64,000 nt of DNA from Reddybacter sp041277045 (GTDB lineage: Bacteria; Pseudomonadota; Gammaproteobacteria; Pseudomonadales; Porticoccaceae): positions 248,001 to 312,000 of the forward strand of contig JBGFSY010000001.1 in assembly GCA_041277045.1 (NCBI GenBank), read 5' to 3'. Position 1 is the first letter of the stretch, and each line of letters opens with the position of its first letter. The position numbers and the translations under genes were made by a program. This document shows positions 34,642 to 43,784 of this stretch, piece after piece. Below the pieces are notes generated by a model. The model ran no database searches. It saw nothing but the letters and a program-made list of their open reading frames with translations, and was not told the origin of the DNA.

Positions 34642-37600
34642 TCACAAAACGTCAGCCCGCTCTCTCACTCTATTGCTGACACCTCGAGCCAATCGCGAAA
34701 AATCATCGGCAATAACAATTAAAGCGGGCACCAAAAATATAATCACAATACTGGCGTAGAGAATACCAAAGGCGATACTCACTGCCATGGGAATTAAAAA
34801 CCGCGCCTGCAGGCTGGTTTCCATCAACATGGGCAGCAGACCAAAGCTGGTGGTCATGGTGGTTAATAAGATGGGGCGAAAGCGTCGTGCCACTGCCTCC
34901 ACCAGAGCTTCGGGAATATTACTCCGCCCACTTTTGCGCAGATGGTTGTAGTAGTCGACCAGCACCACGGAATCATTAATCACCACCCCCGACAGGGCGA
35001 CCATGCCGAACAAGGAGATGAAAGAAATATCGAAACCCAGTAGCAAGTGCCCCAGTAGAGAGCCAACAAAACCGAAAGGAATTGCGCTAAGAATAATCAG
35101 CGGTTGTATATAGCTGCGCAACAGGGAGGCGAGCATCACGAACATCACCATTAAGGCGATAAATAAATTGCCCTTTAATGAGGCCATGTCGTCGCGCTGG
35201 TCGCGACTGGCGCCGGAGTAACCGTAGCTCAACTCGGGAAAGACGGTGATGAGCTGTGGCAATACATCCGCCTCCAGAGCCGCCATAACATCGTCCGGAG
35301 TCGTGAGTTTTTCTTCCACATTAGCGGTGACGGTGACGATGCGCCGACCGTCAACCCGTTCAATGCGCGAGTAGCCACGCTCTTCGCGAATCACCACGGC
35401 GGTGCGCAGATCCATTTCTTCGCCATTGGGCAGGCGTAGCCGCGCATTGTAGAGATCACTTAAATTGCGCCGCTCGGCGTGGGGGTAGCGCACCATGACT
35501 TTTAGCTCGTTGCGGGCGCGTTGAATACGATGAATTTCGGCGCCATAAAAAGCCCGGCGCAATTGACGGCCAATATCGGCGGGGGTCAGTCCGGCAGCGA
35601 GACCGGCTCGGGTCAGATCAAACACGTATTCGCGCTTGCCCAGCTCAAAGCTATCTTCGACTTCACTGACGCCTTCAATCGCTGTCAGCCCGCGCTTTAA
35701 TTGCTCTGCCGCTGCGGCCAAGGTTTTTTCATCGCGGTGAATAAGCTCCAGCCCTACATCGTCACCCATGTGGACCAGGTTGCTGCGAAACACCAAGCTT
35801 TCGACGCCAGGTATGGCCGGTGCTCGCTCGCGCCAGCGCCGGCCCAGCTCACCCGATGAAATAGGCCGTTGATCACCGGGCACCAGCTCCATGCGAATTT
35901 GCGCCAGGTTTTCTGAATTTGTGCCGGCATTGGAGGAGCCCGGCCCGCTGCGGTCGGAGGACAAGCTACCAACGGTAAAGGAGATCGCCTCGATCAGCGG
36001 CGCTGATTGATCATCCTCCGCATATTGCGCATCGATCTCGGCGGCAAGGGTCTCACCCGCTTTGAGTATTTTCTCGGCATAGTTGTAAGTAATCTCAAAG
36101 GGCGTACCGGTGGGCATTTTCAAGCTGACAGTGATGTGGTCACTGTCGATTTGCGGGAAAAAAACAAAGCGCACAAAGCCGCCCTGAAAAATACCGACAC
36201 TGATAATAATGGAGGCACAGGCCAATGCGAGGGTGGCATAGCGATAGGCTAGGCCCAGCTTGATAGCGGGAATAATGCGCCGCTGTACAAAGCCATCTAA
36301 GCCCGCCTGTGTACGATCGCGCACCTTGGCCAGTATGCCTTTACTCCAACTGGTGGTATTGGCCAGGTGGGCAGGCAGTATATAAAAGGCCTCGATTAAG
36401 GAGATACTGAGAATGGCGATCACCACCAATGGTACCGGGCGCATCACCTGGGCCAGGGTGCCAGTGGACATTAGCAGTGGTGCAAAGGCGGCAATGGTGG
36501 TGAGCACGCCGATGGTGACTGGGGCTTTCACCAAATGCACGCCGCGCAGCACGGCTGTCGGATCACCGGGGCTCATTTGCTGTTCGTGAAAAATGCTCTC
36601 GCCGGTGACGATGGCGTCATCCACCACGATGCCGATCACCACAATCAGGGCAAAGAGGGTGATCATATTCATAGTGATGCCGGTAAAAGACACCAGCAAT
36701 AAGCCACCGAGAAAGGAGATGGGAATGCCGAGACTGGTCCAGAAAGCCAACTTTAAATCAAGGAATAAGAGCAGGCACATAAACACCAGCAGATAACCGA
36801 GAATGGCGTTGCGCAGCATTAAACTAATTCTGTCGCGCAGAATGTCGGTGCGATTGCGCCAAATCTCTATCGACAAACCCTGGGGTAAACTGAGGCTGCT
36901 TAAATAGGCCTTTATGGCCTCCTCCATTTTCAGCGTGTCCTGGCTGTCACTGCGCGATACCCGCACAAACAGTGCCGACTTGCCGTTGTAGCGGTTGATT
37001 AAACGGGTATCTTCAAAGCCGTCGCGAATGGTGGCAATATCGCCGAGACGCAACTGGGCACCGTCACTGCGACTGCGAATGGTGATATTGGCAAACTCCA
37101 GCCCGGTGTAGCGCTTGTCTTTGACGCGAATCAAAATATCCCCGGCATCGGTGCGCAGGTTGCCACCGGGAATGTCGATGGAAAACTCAGCCACGCGACG
37201 CGCCACATCATCCAGAGTCAAGCCATAATCGCGCAGGGTAGCCTCGCTGACTTCAATGGCAATTTCGTAGCGCCGGCCACCGGCCACATCGACCAGACTC
37301 ACCTCGGGCAGGCTTAACAGGTCACCCTCAATGCGCTCCGCCCAATAGTGCAGGGTTTTTTCATCGACCGAGCCGAACACCGCTAGCGACATCATGCTCG
37401 ATGTCAGCTTGGTTTTAACGATGGAGGTTTCCTCCGCCTCCTGGGGCGGAAAGTCGCTGAGGCTATCGACGGCGGTCTCGACATCGTCGAGTACCTGGGC
37501 GGGATTGGAGAAGTGCTCCATTTCCACCGTCACCCTGCCAACCCCCTCGGTAGCGCTGGAGCTGACCCGCTTCACGCCTTCGATACCGATCATGCCCTCC

Positions 37601-37881
37601 TCAACGCGGCGGGTAATGCTCTCTTCAATATCGTAGGGCGTGGCGCCGGGATAAGGCGTGACAATGGTGATGGTTTTCGGGTCGATGGAGGGGAAGGTTT
37701 CGGTAATCATGCCCCGCGCCGCTATAAAGCCGGCGACCATCAAAAACAGCATAACAATATTGGCAGCCACCGGATTGGAGGCAAACCAGCCAACCAGGGT
37801 GGCGTCGGAGGGTACGTCCACATGTCCCGAAGAGGCCGCCGGTACTTGCGGCTCGGCTTGCTCTATTTTTACTTCAGTCAT
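34642..37881 (-). CDS. RND efflux pump inner-membrane permease (AcrB/HAE family)
   Basis: A 1079-residue RND permease with twelve membrane helices and two large periplasmic loops. Helix 1 (NPVAANIVMLFLMVAGF) opens each half pattern; helix 4 has the proton-relay aspartates in IGIVVDDAIVTGES; and the GVVINDSVVLVDYYNHL segment lies in the second half. The start is taken as the ATG 37879-37881 (MTEVKIE), which overlaps the adaptor gene by eight bases (ATGACTGA). It pumps unknown compounds out of the inner membrane or periplasm. Third gene of a co-directional outer-membrane-factor, adaptor, permease operon. Confidence 0.93.
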   Translation of the reverse strand: MTEVKIEQAEPQVPAASSGHVDVPSDATLVGWFASNPVAANIVMLFLMVAGFIAARGMITETFPSIDPKTITIVTPYPGATPYDIEESITRRVEEGMIGIEGVKRVSSSATEGVGRVTVEMEHFSNPAQVLDDVETAVDSLSDFPPQEAEETSIVKTKLTSSMMSLAVFGSVDEKTLHYWAERIEGDLLSLPEVSLVDVAGGRRYEIAIEVSEATLRDYGLTLDDVARRVAEFSIDIPGGNLRTDAGDILIRVKDKRYTGLEFANITIRSRSDGAQLRLGDIATIRDGFEDTRLINRYNGKSALFVRVSRSDSQDTLKMEEAIKAYLSSLSLPQGLSIEIWRNRTDILRDRISLMLRNAILGYLLVFMCLLLFLDLKLAFWTSLGIPISFLGGLLLVSFTGITMNMITLFALIVVIGIVVDDAIVTGESIFHEQQMSPGDPTAVLRGVHLVKAPVTIGVLTTIAAFAPLLMSTGTLAQVMRPVPLVVIAILSISLIEAFYILPAHLANTTSWSKGILAKVRDRTQAGLDGFVQRRIIPAIKLGLAYRYATLALACASIIISVGIFQGGFVRFVFFPQIDSDHITVSLKMPTGTPFEITYNYAEKILKAGETLAAEIDAQYAEDDQSAPLIEAISFTVGSLSSDRSGPGSSNAGTNSENLAQIRMELVPGDQRPISSGELGRRWRERAPAIPGVESLVFRSNLVHMGDDVGLELIHRDEKTLAAAAEQLKRGLTAIEGVSEVEDSFELGKREYVFDLTRAGLAAGLTPADIGRQLRRAFYGAEIHRIQRARNELKVMVRYPHAERRNLSDLYNARLRLPNGEEMDLRTAVVIREERGYSRIERVDGRRIVTVTANVEEKLTTPDDVMAALEADVLPQLITVFPELSYGYSGASRDQRDDMASLKGNLFIALMVMFVMLASLLRSYIQPLIILSAIPFGFVGSLLGHLLLGFDISFISLFGMVALSGVVINDSVVLVDYYNHLRKSGRSNIPEALVEAVARRFRPILLTTMTTSFGLLPMLMETSLQARFLIPMAVSIAFGILYASIVIIFLVPALIVIADDFSRLARGVSNRVRERADVL

Positions 37882-39070
37882 TGCTGTTGGCCGCCGCGTT
37901 TGCGCTAGCTGCGCCACTGCTTGTCGTGATATTTGTTGCACCGCCGACAATCACTACTTCTGCCCCCTCAATGGCACCGCCCAAGCTGCTATCGACCACC
38001 CGGGCACTGGCCATGGGCGCGACCACAATAATACTGTCGGCCATGGTGGCAATAATTTCTGGCTCAAGACGGCGCAGACGGCTCTCTTCGTCGACCAGCC
38101 AAATGGCGTCCCCCGCCTGCAAAGCGGCGAGTGGCAGCGCCCACGTCTTGGCTACCGGTTCACTGCGCAGCACCACGCGGGTCAACATGCCCGGCAACAA
38201 ATCACCATCGTCGATGGGTTTAATCACCACCTGCTGAAAGCGCGTAGCTTCGTCGAGGCTGGCACCGATACGTAAAATCTTGCCTTTCAGGCTTTGCGGG
38301 CGATTAGTCTGCAAGGCATCAAAGGTAATAGAGATGTCGACCTGACCGGGTTGACTGATCCACGGCAAATCATTTTTGGGCAGAGAGAGAACGATCTCCA
38401 GCGCCTGTTGGCTATACAGTTGGCCGTAGCTTTTCCCCGCCTGTAAGTAACCGCCCAGTTCCAGTGAACTGCTGATCACCCGGCCATCAAAAGGCAGGCG
38501 ATATTCGGTGCGCGAGAGGTTGAGCTCCGCCTGAGCCAGGCGCGCTCGAGCCGCTGCCAACTCGGCTTTAGCCTGGGCAATTTGCGGCACACGGCTCACC
38601 AGTGGTGGTGCGGCCTGCTCAGCATTTAGGCCGCGCCATTCGGCGAGAGCGGCATCGGCCTCAGCCTGCTCCAGCGCCAGGCTGGTATCAGCCTTCGCCA
38701 CCGCCGCCTGTTCTTTGGCCAGCGCATTGAGATAATCGCTCTGCTCAATGCGAAACAACACGGCGTCCGCTTTAAAGTAGCCACCGGAGTACAGACTATC
38801 GTCAACCCACAGCACCCGCCCGGACACCTGCGGCGTAAGGCCCACGGTATTGCGCGGCGCGACCCGCCCGGTGGTGGTAATGGCCACTGCATGTGCGCCT
38901 GTTTGTACTGCAACCACACTGACTGGCAAGCGCGATTCTTCTTCACTGATATGCAGTACCTGCCGGCTATTACTGAAAACCCGCGACAACATGACCGCAC
39001 CAACAATAATAACGACAACCAGCAAGAGCTGACGGTTTTCTGATTTCAGTAATCTTATAATTCGATTCAC
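37874..39070 (-). CDS. RND efflux periplasmic adaptor (membrane fusion protein, HlyD/AcrA-like)
   Basis: A 398-residue adaptor with one N-terminal membrane helix (LLLVVVIIVGAVMLSRVF), a lipoyl half-motif (VAPRNTVGLTPQVSGRVLWV, 20 residues), a helical hairpin (about residues 110-185, rich in Ala, Glu and Gln), a second lipoyl half, and a beta-barrel domain. There is no lipobox, so it is anchored by the helix. The C-terminal Ala/Ser/Asn tail (SGAASANAAANSND) looks disordered. It lies 69 bp after the outer-membrane gene and overlaps the permease start. Confidence 0.92.
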   Translation of the reverse strand: MNRIIRLLKSENRQLLLVVVIIVGAVMLSRVFSNSRQVLHISEEESRLPVSVVAVQTGAHAVAITTTGRVAPRNTVGLTPQVSGRVLWVDDSLYSGGYFKADAVLFRIEQSDYLNALAKEQAAVAKADTSLALEQAEADAALAEWRGLNAEQAAPPLVSRVPQIAQAKAELAAARARLAQAELNLSRTEYRLPFDGRVISSSLELGGYLQAGKSYGQLYSQQALEIVLSLPKNDLPWISQPGQVDISITFDALQTNRPQSLKGKILRIGASLDEATRFQQVVIKPIDDGDLLPGMLTRVVLRSEPVAKTWALPLAALQAGDAIWLVDEESRLRRLEPEIIATMADSIIVVAPMASARVVDSSLGGAIEGAEVVIVGGATNITTSSGAASANAAANSND

Positions 39071-39139
39071 TCAGCCTTTCCTTTCGCTTACTTTTTGAGA
39101 TTCCTCTTACTCGGAAAAGGATACCGTTCACTTTAGCTT

Positions 39140-40570
39140 TTACGTCTTGCCGACCCAGTCACCGCCCAAGGCCAAATGAAGATCAACCCGTGCCCGCCAG
39201 CTTGCCCGCTGTGCCGCGAGTAGTGAGCGCTCGCTATTTTGTCGCCGCCGCTGGGATTCGAGCAACACTAACAAAGAACTAATACCCTGCTGGTAACGCT
39301 GCTCGGCCAGTGTTTCAGCCTTGCGCGCGGCATGGGTACCGCGCTGTAAAAGAGCCACTTGCTCGGCAAGATAGCGCTCCTGCACCAATGCCGTTTCCAC
39401 TTCGGCCAGTGCATTGAGCACCACCTTGGCATATTGTGCGACCTGCTCCCGCAGTTCAGATTCGCGCAGGCGAATCTGTGCTCGCAAGCGACCACCCTCA
39501 AATAAGCGTGTGGTGATTTGCCCCGTCAGCGAGCCAAAGGCATTGTTATTGTCGAACAGCCCACCCCATTGATCACTGGCAAAACCGCCGTTAATGGACA
39601 GAGTTAAATCGGGAAACAAGTCGGCCATCGCTACACCAACCTGGGCATTGGCGGCCATTAAACGTAATTCATTACCGTGAATATCGGGCCGCTGATCGAG
39701 CAGGGCAACGGGAAGATCAACAGTCACCGCACCAGAAAGCGGCAACAGGGGAAAGGCAGTCTCAACCTTGGCCAACGTGCCCGGCCGCTGATTAAGCAAG
39801 GTATCGAGCACCAGCAAGCTCTCTGTCAACTGCCGGTTTAACACCACCAACTGAGCCTGCGCAGAAGCCACATTCTCCTCGGCGGTGTAAACGCCAAGTG
39901 CCGTGGTGTTCTTCACCCCCAGCTGATAGCGGCGCTGCACCGTGTCGAGGGTGCGCTGGCGGCTGCTGACAATATCCGTTTGCACCGCAAGTTCGCGTTG
40001 GGAAACAGCCACCGAGGCCCGCAACCGCACCAGTTCCGCCACCAGGCTGTGTTGCAGGGCCTGGTAATCGGCTTCATTGGCCAAGCTTTGGTATTGCGCC
40101 GCCTCGACCGAACGCCTGACTTTGCCAAATAAATCGGCTTGCCAGGAGATGCCCAGCCCGACACTAATGTTCGTTCGATAACTACGTTCGCTGGGCTGGA
40201 GGAAGTCAGACGTAAAACTACGGTCACCATCAAGGCCTAGGCCCACCGAGGGCCAGCGCTCACCGCCAACGATGACCACACGCTCGCGGGCCTGAACAAT
40301 ACGCTCGGCGGCACTGCGCAAATCGAGGTTTTCAGCCAACAGATGGCCGACCCATTGATCGAGCAAAGGATCATTGTAGGTTCGCCACCAATCGAGCTGT
40401 ATCGAGGGCACAGCGCCTGGATTTTGACTAGCAGCCCCGCGATAGCTCGCACTGGCGGTGGTCGAATCGTCTGTCGCAAACGTTGCTGGACGCTGATAAT
40501 CCGGCCCCAGCGTACAGGACACCTGTACTAGCGTAACGAACAGGACAATAAGACGGACAGAGGGTAAAAT
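39140..40570 (-). CDS. RND efflux outer-membrane lipoprotein (NodT/OprM family)
   Basis: An outer-membrane factor with two OEP repeats and the family-typical CTLGPDYQRP after the acylated cysteine. The frame closes at a TGA only eight codons upstream of an ATT at 40568-40570. No ATG, GTG or TTG lies between that stop and the GTG at 40520-40522, which is too late: it would leave only two residues before the Cys. The ATT has a perfect GAGGAG ribosome site seven bases upstream (40578-40583) and gives a proper signal peptide (LPSVRLIVLFVTLVQVSC). I therefore place the start there; the atypical codon, or a sequencing error, is the caveat. The first gene of the efflux operon. Confidence 0.85.
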   Translation of the reverse strand: MLPSVRLIVLFVTLVQVSCTLGPDYQRPATFATDDSTTASASYRGAASQNPGAVPSIQLDWWRTYNDPLLDQWVGHLLAENLDLRSAAERIVQARERVVIVGGERWPSVGLGLDGDRSFTSDFLQPSERSYRTNISVGLGISWQADLFGKVRRSVEAAQYQSLANEADYQALQHSLVAELVRLRASVAVSQRELAVQTDIVSSRQRTLDTVQRRYQLGVKNTTALGVYTAEENVASAQAQLVVLNRQLTESLLVLDTLLNQRPGTLAKVETAFPLLPLSGAVTVDLPVALLDQRPDIHGNELRLMAANAQVGVAMADLFPDLTLSINGGFASDQWGGLFDNNNAFGSLTGQITTRLFEGGRLRAQIRLRESELREQVAQYAKVVLNALAEVETALVQERYLAEQVALLQRGTHAARKAETLAEQRYQQGISSLLVLLESQRRRQNSERSLLAAQRASWRARVDLHLALGGDWVGKT

Positions 40571-40704
40571 CGCCGAACTCCTCGAGGCTAAGCCTCAAAA
40601 CAAAAAGCGGGGTAGGTGCCGCAACATAGCTAGCCAGCACCGTGAATGCAAGTGACTAAAGGTCGCACCTACTATGACCTTTCACCGAACATTAGCAAGA
40701 CCTG

Positions 40705-41151
40705 ATGTCAAACCCACATCAACCCGTTTCGCAAGTTTTTACTATGGCTAAACAAAAGAAAATGACCTTATGCTACTGCGATACCGGCCGGCCCCTAGCT
40801 CAGTGCTGCCAGCCCTTATTAAACAACGAGCAGCAGGCAGATACCGCCGTCGCGCTAATGCGCAGCCGTTACAGTGCCTATACTTTAGGGAATGAAGATT
40901 ATTTGCAGAGCACCTGGCATAGCACGACTCGCCCGGCGCAACTTGATCTGAGCAATAACCAGCAGCACTGGCAGCGACTAAAAATTATCGATATCACTGC
41001 CGGGCAGGCCGGTGATAACAGCGCTGAGGTGGAGTTTGTCGCCATCTATAAAGTGAATGGTCGCGCCGAACGTCTGCACGAACGCAGCCGCTTCGAACGG
41101 GAGGATCAGCAGTGGCGCTATATTGACGGTACCCTTATAAGCAACGATTAG
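40705..41151 (+). CDS. YchJ/UPF0225-like protein lacking the C-terminal SEC-C motif
   Basis: 148 residues from the ATG at 40705, or 135 from the ATG at 40744 (MAKQKKM). Neither start has a strong ribosome site. The core is UPF0225/YchJ: LCYCDTGRPLAQCC zinc-like cluster, ALMRSRYSAYTLGNEDYLQ, TWHSTTRP, and ERSRFEREDQQWRYIDGTL near the end. E. coli YchJ continues with a SEC-C motif (PCPCGSGKKFKKCC type); here the protein stops before it, while the next gene ends with that motif. Role unknown. Confidence 0.8.
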   Translation: MSNPHQPVSQVFTMAKQKKMTLCYCDTGRPLAQCCQPLLNNEQQADTAVALMRSRYSAYTLGNEDYLQSTWHSTTRPAQLDLSNNQQHWQRLKIIDITAGQAGDNSAEVEFVAIYKVNGRAERLHERSRFEREDQQWRYIDGTLISND

Positions 41152-41268
41152 CGCTGTTGTTGGCAAAGAAAAATCATCAAAAAACCCGCAGCACAAAGGC
41201 CCATTAACGTGCCCCTTCGGTTTACACTGAACGATGAACAACAGAACAATCGACCGGTAAAGAAAACT

Positions 41269-42630
41269 ATGAGTTCAGCAAAAATAGACACCCTCTTCAC
41301 CCTCGGCGAGGCACAGCAAGGCACCCGCGACTGGCCCGACTATTTACAGTATGGCTTTGAGGCCAGTGACGAAACAGCCCTGATTGAGCTGATTGGCGAT
41401 AAGTCCCTGCACGGGGCAGCGGGTGATAGCAAGGAGGTCTGGGTACCGCTTCATGCCTGGCGCACCCTCGGACAGCTGGGTAGTGAGCGTGCGATTTTAC
41501 CCCTTATCGAACTCTTTGAGGTACTGGTCGAGGATGACTGGGCTCTGCATGAACTACCCACGGTGATGGGCATGATTGGCAGCGCGGCGATTGAGCCACT
41601 GGGCCACTACATCAAGCAGCAAGATCGCGATGAATTCGCCAGAGCGACCGCGATGGCCGGGCTCAGTGAAATTGTCAAACAACACCCAGCCCTGCGCAGT
41701 AAAGTGCTTGAGCACTACCGGCAATACATTCAACAAGCGGACAACTCGGCATCAACCATCAATGGCTTGCTGGTCTCCTATCTACTCGATATCGACGGCA
41801 AAGAACTGATTGATGATGTGCGTGATTTATTTAACCGCCAGTGTGTTGATATCACCTGTGCCGGTGATATCGAAGACGTTGAAATGGCCCTGGGTTTGCG
41901 CCTCGAGCGCTCCACGCCCAAGCCTGTTTTTATTGAAGACTTTGATGTAAGCACCCCCAACACAGCACCTCAAACTCGACCGGAAACGGACGACGTTGTC
42001 GAACTTGTTGACTACTATCTCGACCACCACGGCGGCGATGAGGCAATACTCGGCGCCTCGGAGCTAGACGGTTATTTCGCCGCCATCGCCTGCGCCCCGC
42101 AAATGATTCTGCCCTCACTGTGGATGCCCGTACTGTGGGGCGGGGAAGAACACAGCCCCAACTGGGAAAAGGTCGAATACGCCCAGGAGTTTAATGAGCT
42201 CATCATGCGCTTTTATAACTACGTTATGGAGGACATGAATGCCGACCGGTACGAAGCCCTGTATTTGGTGAGAGAAACCAAGCAGCGAAATTACACCCTT
42301 GTTGACGACTGGTGCGCCGGATTTTTGCGGGGCATCAATCTGTGGAGGCCAACCTCGCCAACGGACACAATGGCTTTAGACGTGGCCCTCGAACCCATTC
42401 GACTGTTTGCCACCGAAAGTGGTTTTGCTGAACTGGCAGAACTCCATGACGATGAAATTGAACAACGCCAGCAACTTATAGAGCCCGCTGTACACAAGTT
42501 GTACTCCCATTTTTTTGAGCAACGCCAACAGCAAAAAGAACCTACTATTCGCGACACAGAAAAAGCGGGCAGAAATGACCCCTGCCCCTGTGGCAGCGGC
42601 AAAAAATATAAAAAGTGCTGCTTGCACTAG
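41269..42630 (+). CDS. DUF1186/HEAT-like, YecA (UPF0149) and SEC-C multidomain protein
   Basis: 453 residues from the ATG 41269-41271 (MSSAKID). The N-terminal about 200 residues have HEAT-like helical repeats (ALHELPTVMGMIGSAAIEPL). Residues about 245-400 match UPF0149/YecA (ASELDGYFAAIACAPQMILPS with WCAGFLRGINLW), and the last 20 hold SEC-C, GRNDPCPCGSGKKYKKCC, a zinc knuckle that in SecA binds SecB. YecA in E. coli is a metallochaperone-like protein tied to Sec/ribosomes. It is preceded by the YchJ-like gene on the same strand, 118 bp apart. Confidence 0.82.
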   Translation: MSSAKIDTLFTLGEAQQGTRDWPDYLQYGFEASDETALIELIGDKSLHGAAGDSKEVWVPLHAWRTLGQLGSERAILPLIELFEVLVEDDWALHELPTVMGMIGSAAIEPLGHYIKQQDRDEFARATAMAGLSEIVKQHPALRSKVLEHYRQYIQQADNSASTINGLLVSYLLDIDGKELIDDVRDLFNRQCVDITCAGDIEDVEMALGLRLERSTPKPVFIEDFDVSTPNTAPQTRPETDDVVELVDYYLDHHGGDEAILGASELDGYFAAIACAPQMILPSLWMPVLWGGEEHSPNWEKVEYAQEFNELIMRFYNYVMEDMNADRYEALYLVRETKQRNYTLVDDWCAGFLRGINLWRPTSPTDTMALDVALEPIRLFATESGFAELAELHDDEIEQRQQLIEPAVHKLYSHFFEQRQQQKEPTIRDTEKAGRNDPCPCGSGKKYKKCCLH

Positions 42631-42971
42631 CAAGCTAAACTCACACCTTGTATTAACAAAAGCCGCCGACCAAGAGCTGCGGTGAATACTATGTCGACAC
42701 CCCTGCCCCTTGAAGGCATCAACATTGATGCGATTGGTCAGAATGTCGCGCCTGTTCACGGCAGCACGATACAAAATATTTACCGGGATAATCAGGATAT
42801 CTTCGCCTTAATAAAACCGAGCCAAAGCTGAAGCCTCTTGTCTGTCTGCCAGTCACTCTGCCGTAACACCACTGATCGACAAGCCAAACTCAAACCCGGT
42901 GCAACACAAAAACTATACTCTTGAGTTATAATGGCTGGCTTATCTCAACGGCCTCTGGTAACAAAGAACAC
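42631..42971. other. Gene-poor interval before the outer-membrane barrel gene
   Basis: About 340 bp. It holds one possible 46-codon frame (42691-42831), and a TATAAT at 42927-42932 without a convincing -35 box, about 40 bp before the next start. Otherwise I see nothing in it. Confidence 0.5.
42691..42831 (+). CDS. Possible small protein of 46 residues
   Basis: An ATG-to-TGA frame, MSTPLPLEGINIDAIGQNVA at the N-terminus, then a polar stretch ending KPSQS. Codon use resembles the neighbouring genes and there is no internal stop. The upstream GGTGAAT is a weak ribosome site. No signal peptide or helix of note. It could equally be chance; I do not recognise it. Confidence 0.25.
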   Translation: MSTPLPLEGINIDAIGQNVAPVHGSTIQNIYRDNQDIFALIKPSQS

Positions 42972-43649
42972 ATGGTAATTTTGACCGCTGCGCCATCTCT
43001 TTATTCTTCATTTAAACGTTTCTTTCAGTTCAGTCTGCTACTTATCAGCACGACTCTCTACCCCCTATTAAGCCACAGCGCATCCGATGGCAACCTGTCA
43101 ATGGGCATGCTTTCGGCAACGAAACAGCTCACTGACACCCATACCCTGTTTCTCGGTGGCGGTACTATGGTGGAAAACTTCAAAGGTGACCTGGGCGTGC
43201 TCGGCATTATCGGCAAGGTCAACAATGCCGTTACCTGGCGCGTGGCTTATTTCGCCTACAGCCCCAATGTCGAAGGGGACAGGCGACGCTATGACAACCG
43301 CCTGCGGGGGGCATTGACCTATAAGCACGATTTTAACGACTGGCGTTTTTTTCACCGCTCGCGACTTGAATACCGCCATGGCGACATCCCCTCGGGCTAC
43401 CGCTATCGACCGACCTTTAATCTCTCCCACCCACTAAAAATTGCGGGAAGACAAATCCGGCCTTTTGTCGAATACGAACCCTTTTACGATTTTAAGAAAC
43501 ATACCCATAGCTTATCGCTGTATACCCTTGGCTCGGTCATCCCCGTGGGCAAGCGTATGACGCTTCTACTCGCCTACTTCCACATACATAATATTGAGGT
43601 GGGCACTCATACTGATGGGCCGCAAGTAATGCTCAATATACGTTTCTAG
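42972..43649 (+). CDS. Outer-membrane beta-barrel-like protein (DUF2490-like)
   Basis: 225 residues from the ATG 42972. An N-terminal signal peptide (FFQFSLLLISTTLYPLLSHS, cleavage near SHSAS) is followed by alternating hydrophobic/polar beta strands with aromatic girdles and a C-terminal phenylalanine (VMLNIRF), the signature of a BAM substrate. The RSRLEYRHG and GYRYRPTFNLSHPLK segments resemble DUF2490 proteins. Porin or lipid-related roles are guesses. It is alone, with trpB 135 bp downstream. Confidence 0.7.
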   Translation: MVILTAAPSLYSSFKRFFQFSLLLISTTLYPLLSHSASDGNLSMGMLSATKQLTDTHTLFLGGGTMVENFKGDLGVLGIIGKVNNAVTWRVAYFAYSPNVEGDRRRYDNRLRGALTYKHDFNDWRFFHRSRLEYRHGDIPSGYRYRPTFNLSHPLKIAGRQIRPFVEYEPFYDFKKHTHSLSLYTLGSVIPVGKRMTLLLAYFHIHNIEVGTHTDGPQVMLNIRF

Positions 43650-43723
43650 AGCGGCCAGATTAAACCGCTACAACAGCCACTTTTACACCGAGTTTCAGTA
43701 CTGAATTTTTAACGCCTTACTTG

Positions 43724-43752
43724 TTGATATTCAGCGACTTGGCTACTATACG
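43724..43752 (+). promoter_or_regulatory. Sigma70 promoter for trpBA
   Basis: TTGATA (43724-43729), a 17-bp spacer and TATACG (43747-43752), followed by a GC-rich CGCCCC. The leader to the trpB ATG is about 30 bases, too short for an attenuator with a Trp leader peptide. Confidence 0.65.
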
Positions 43753-43784
43753 CGCCCCTGTCTACTATCCAGTCTGGTCGCTTT

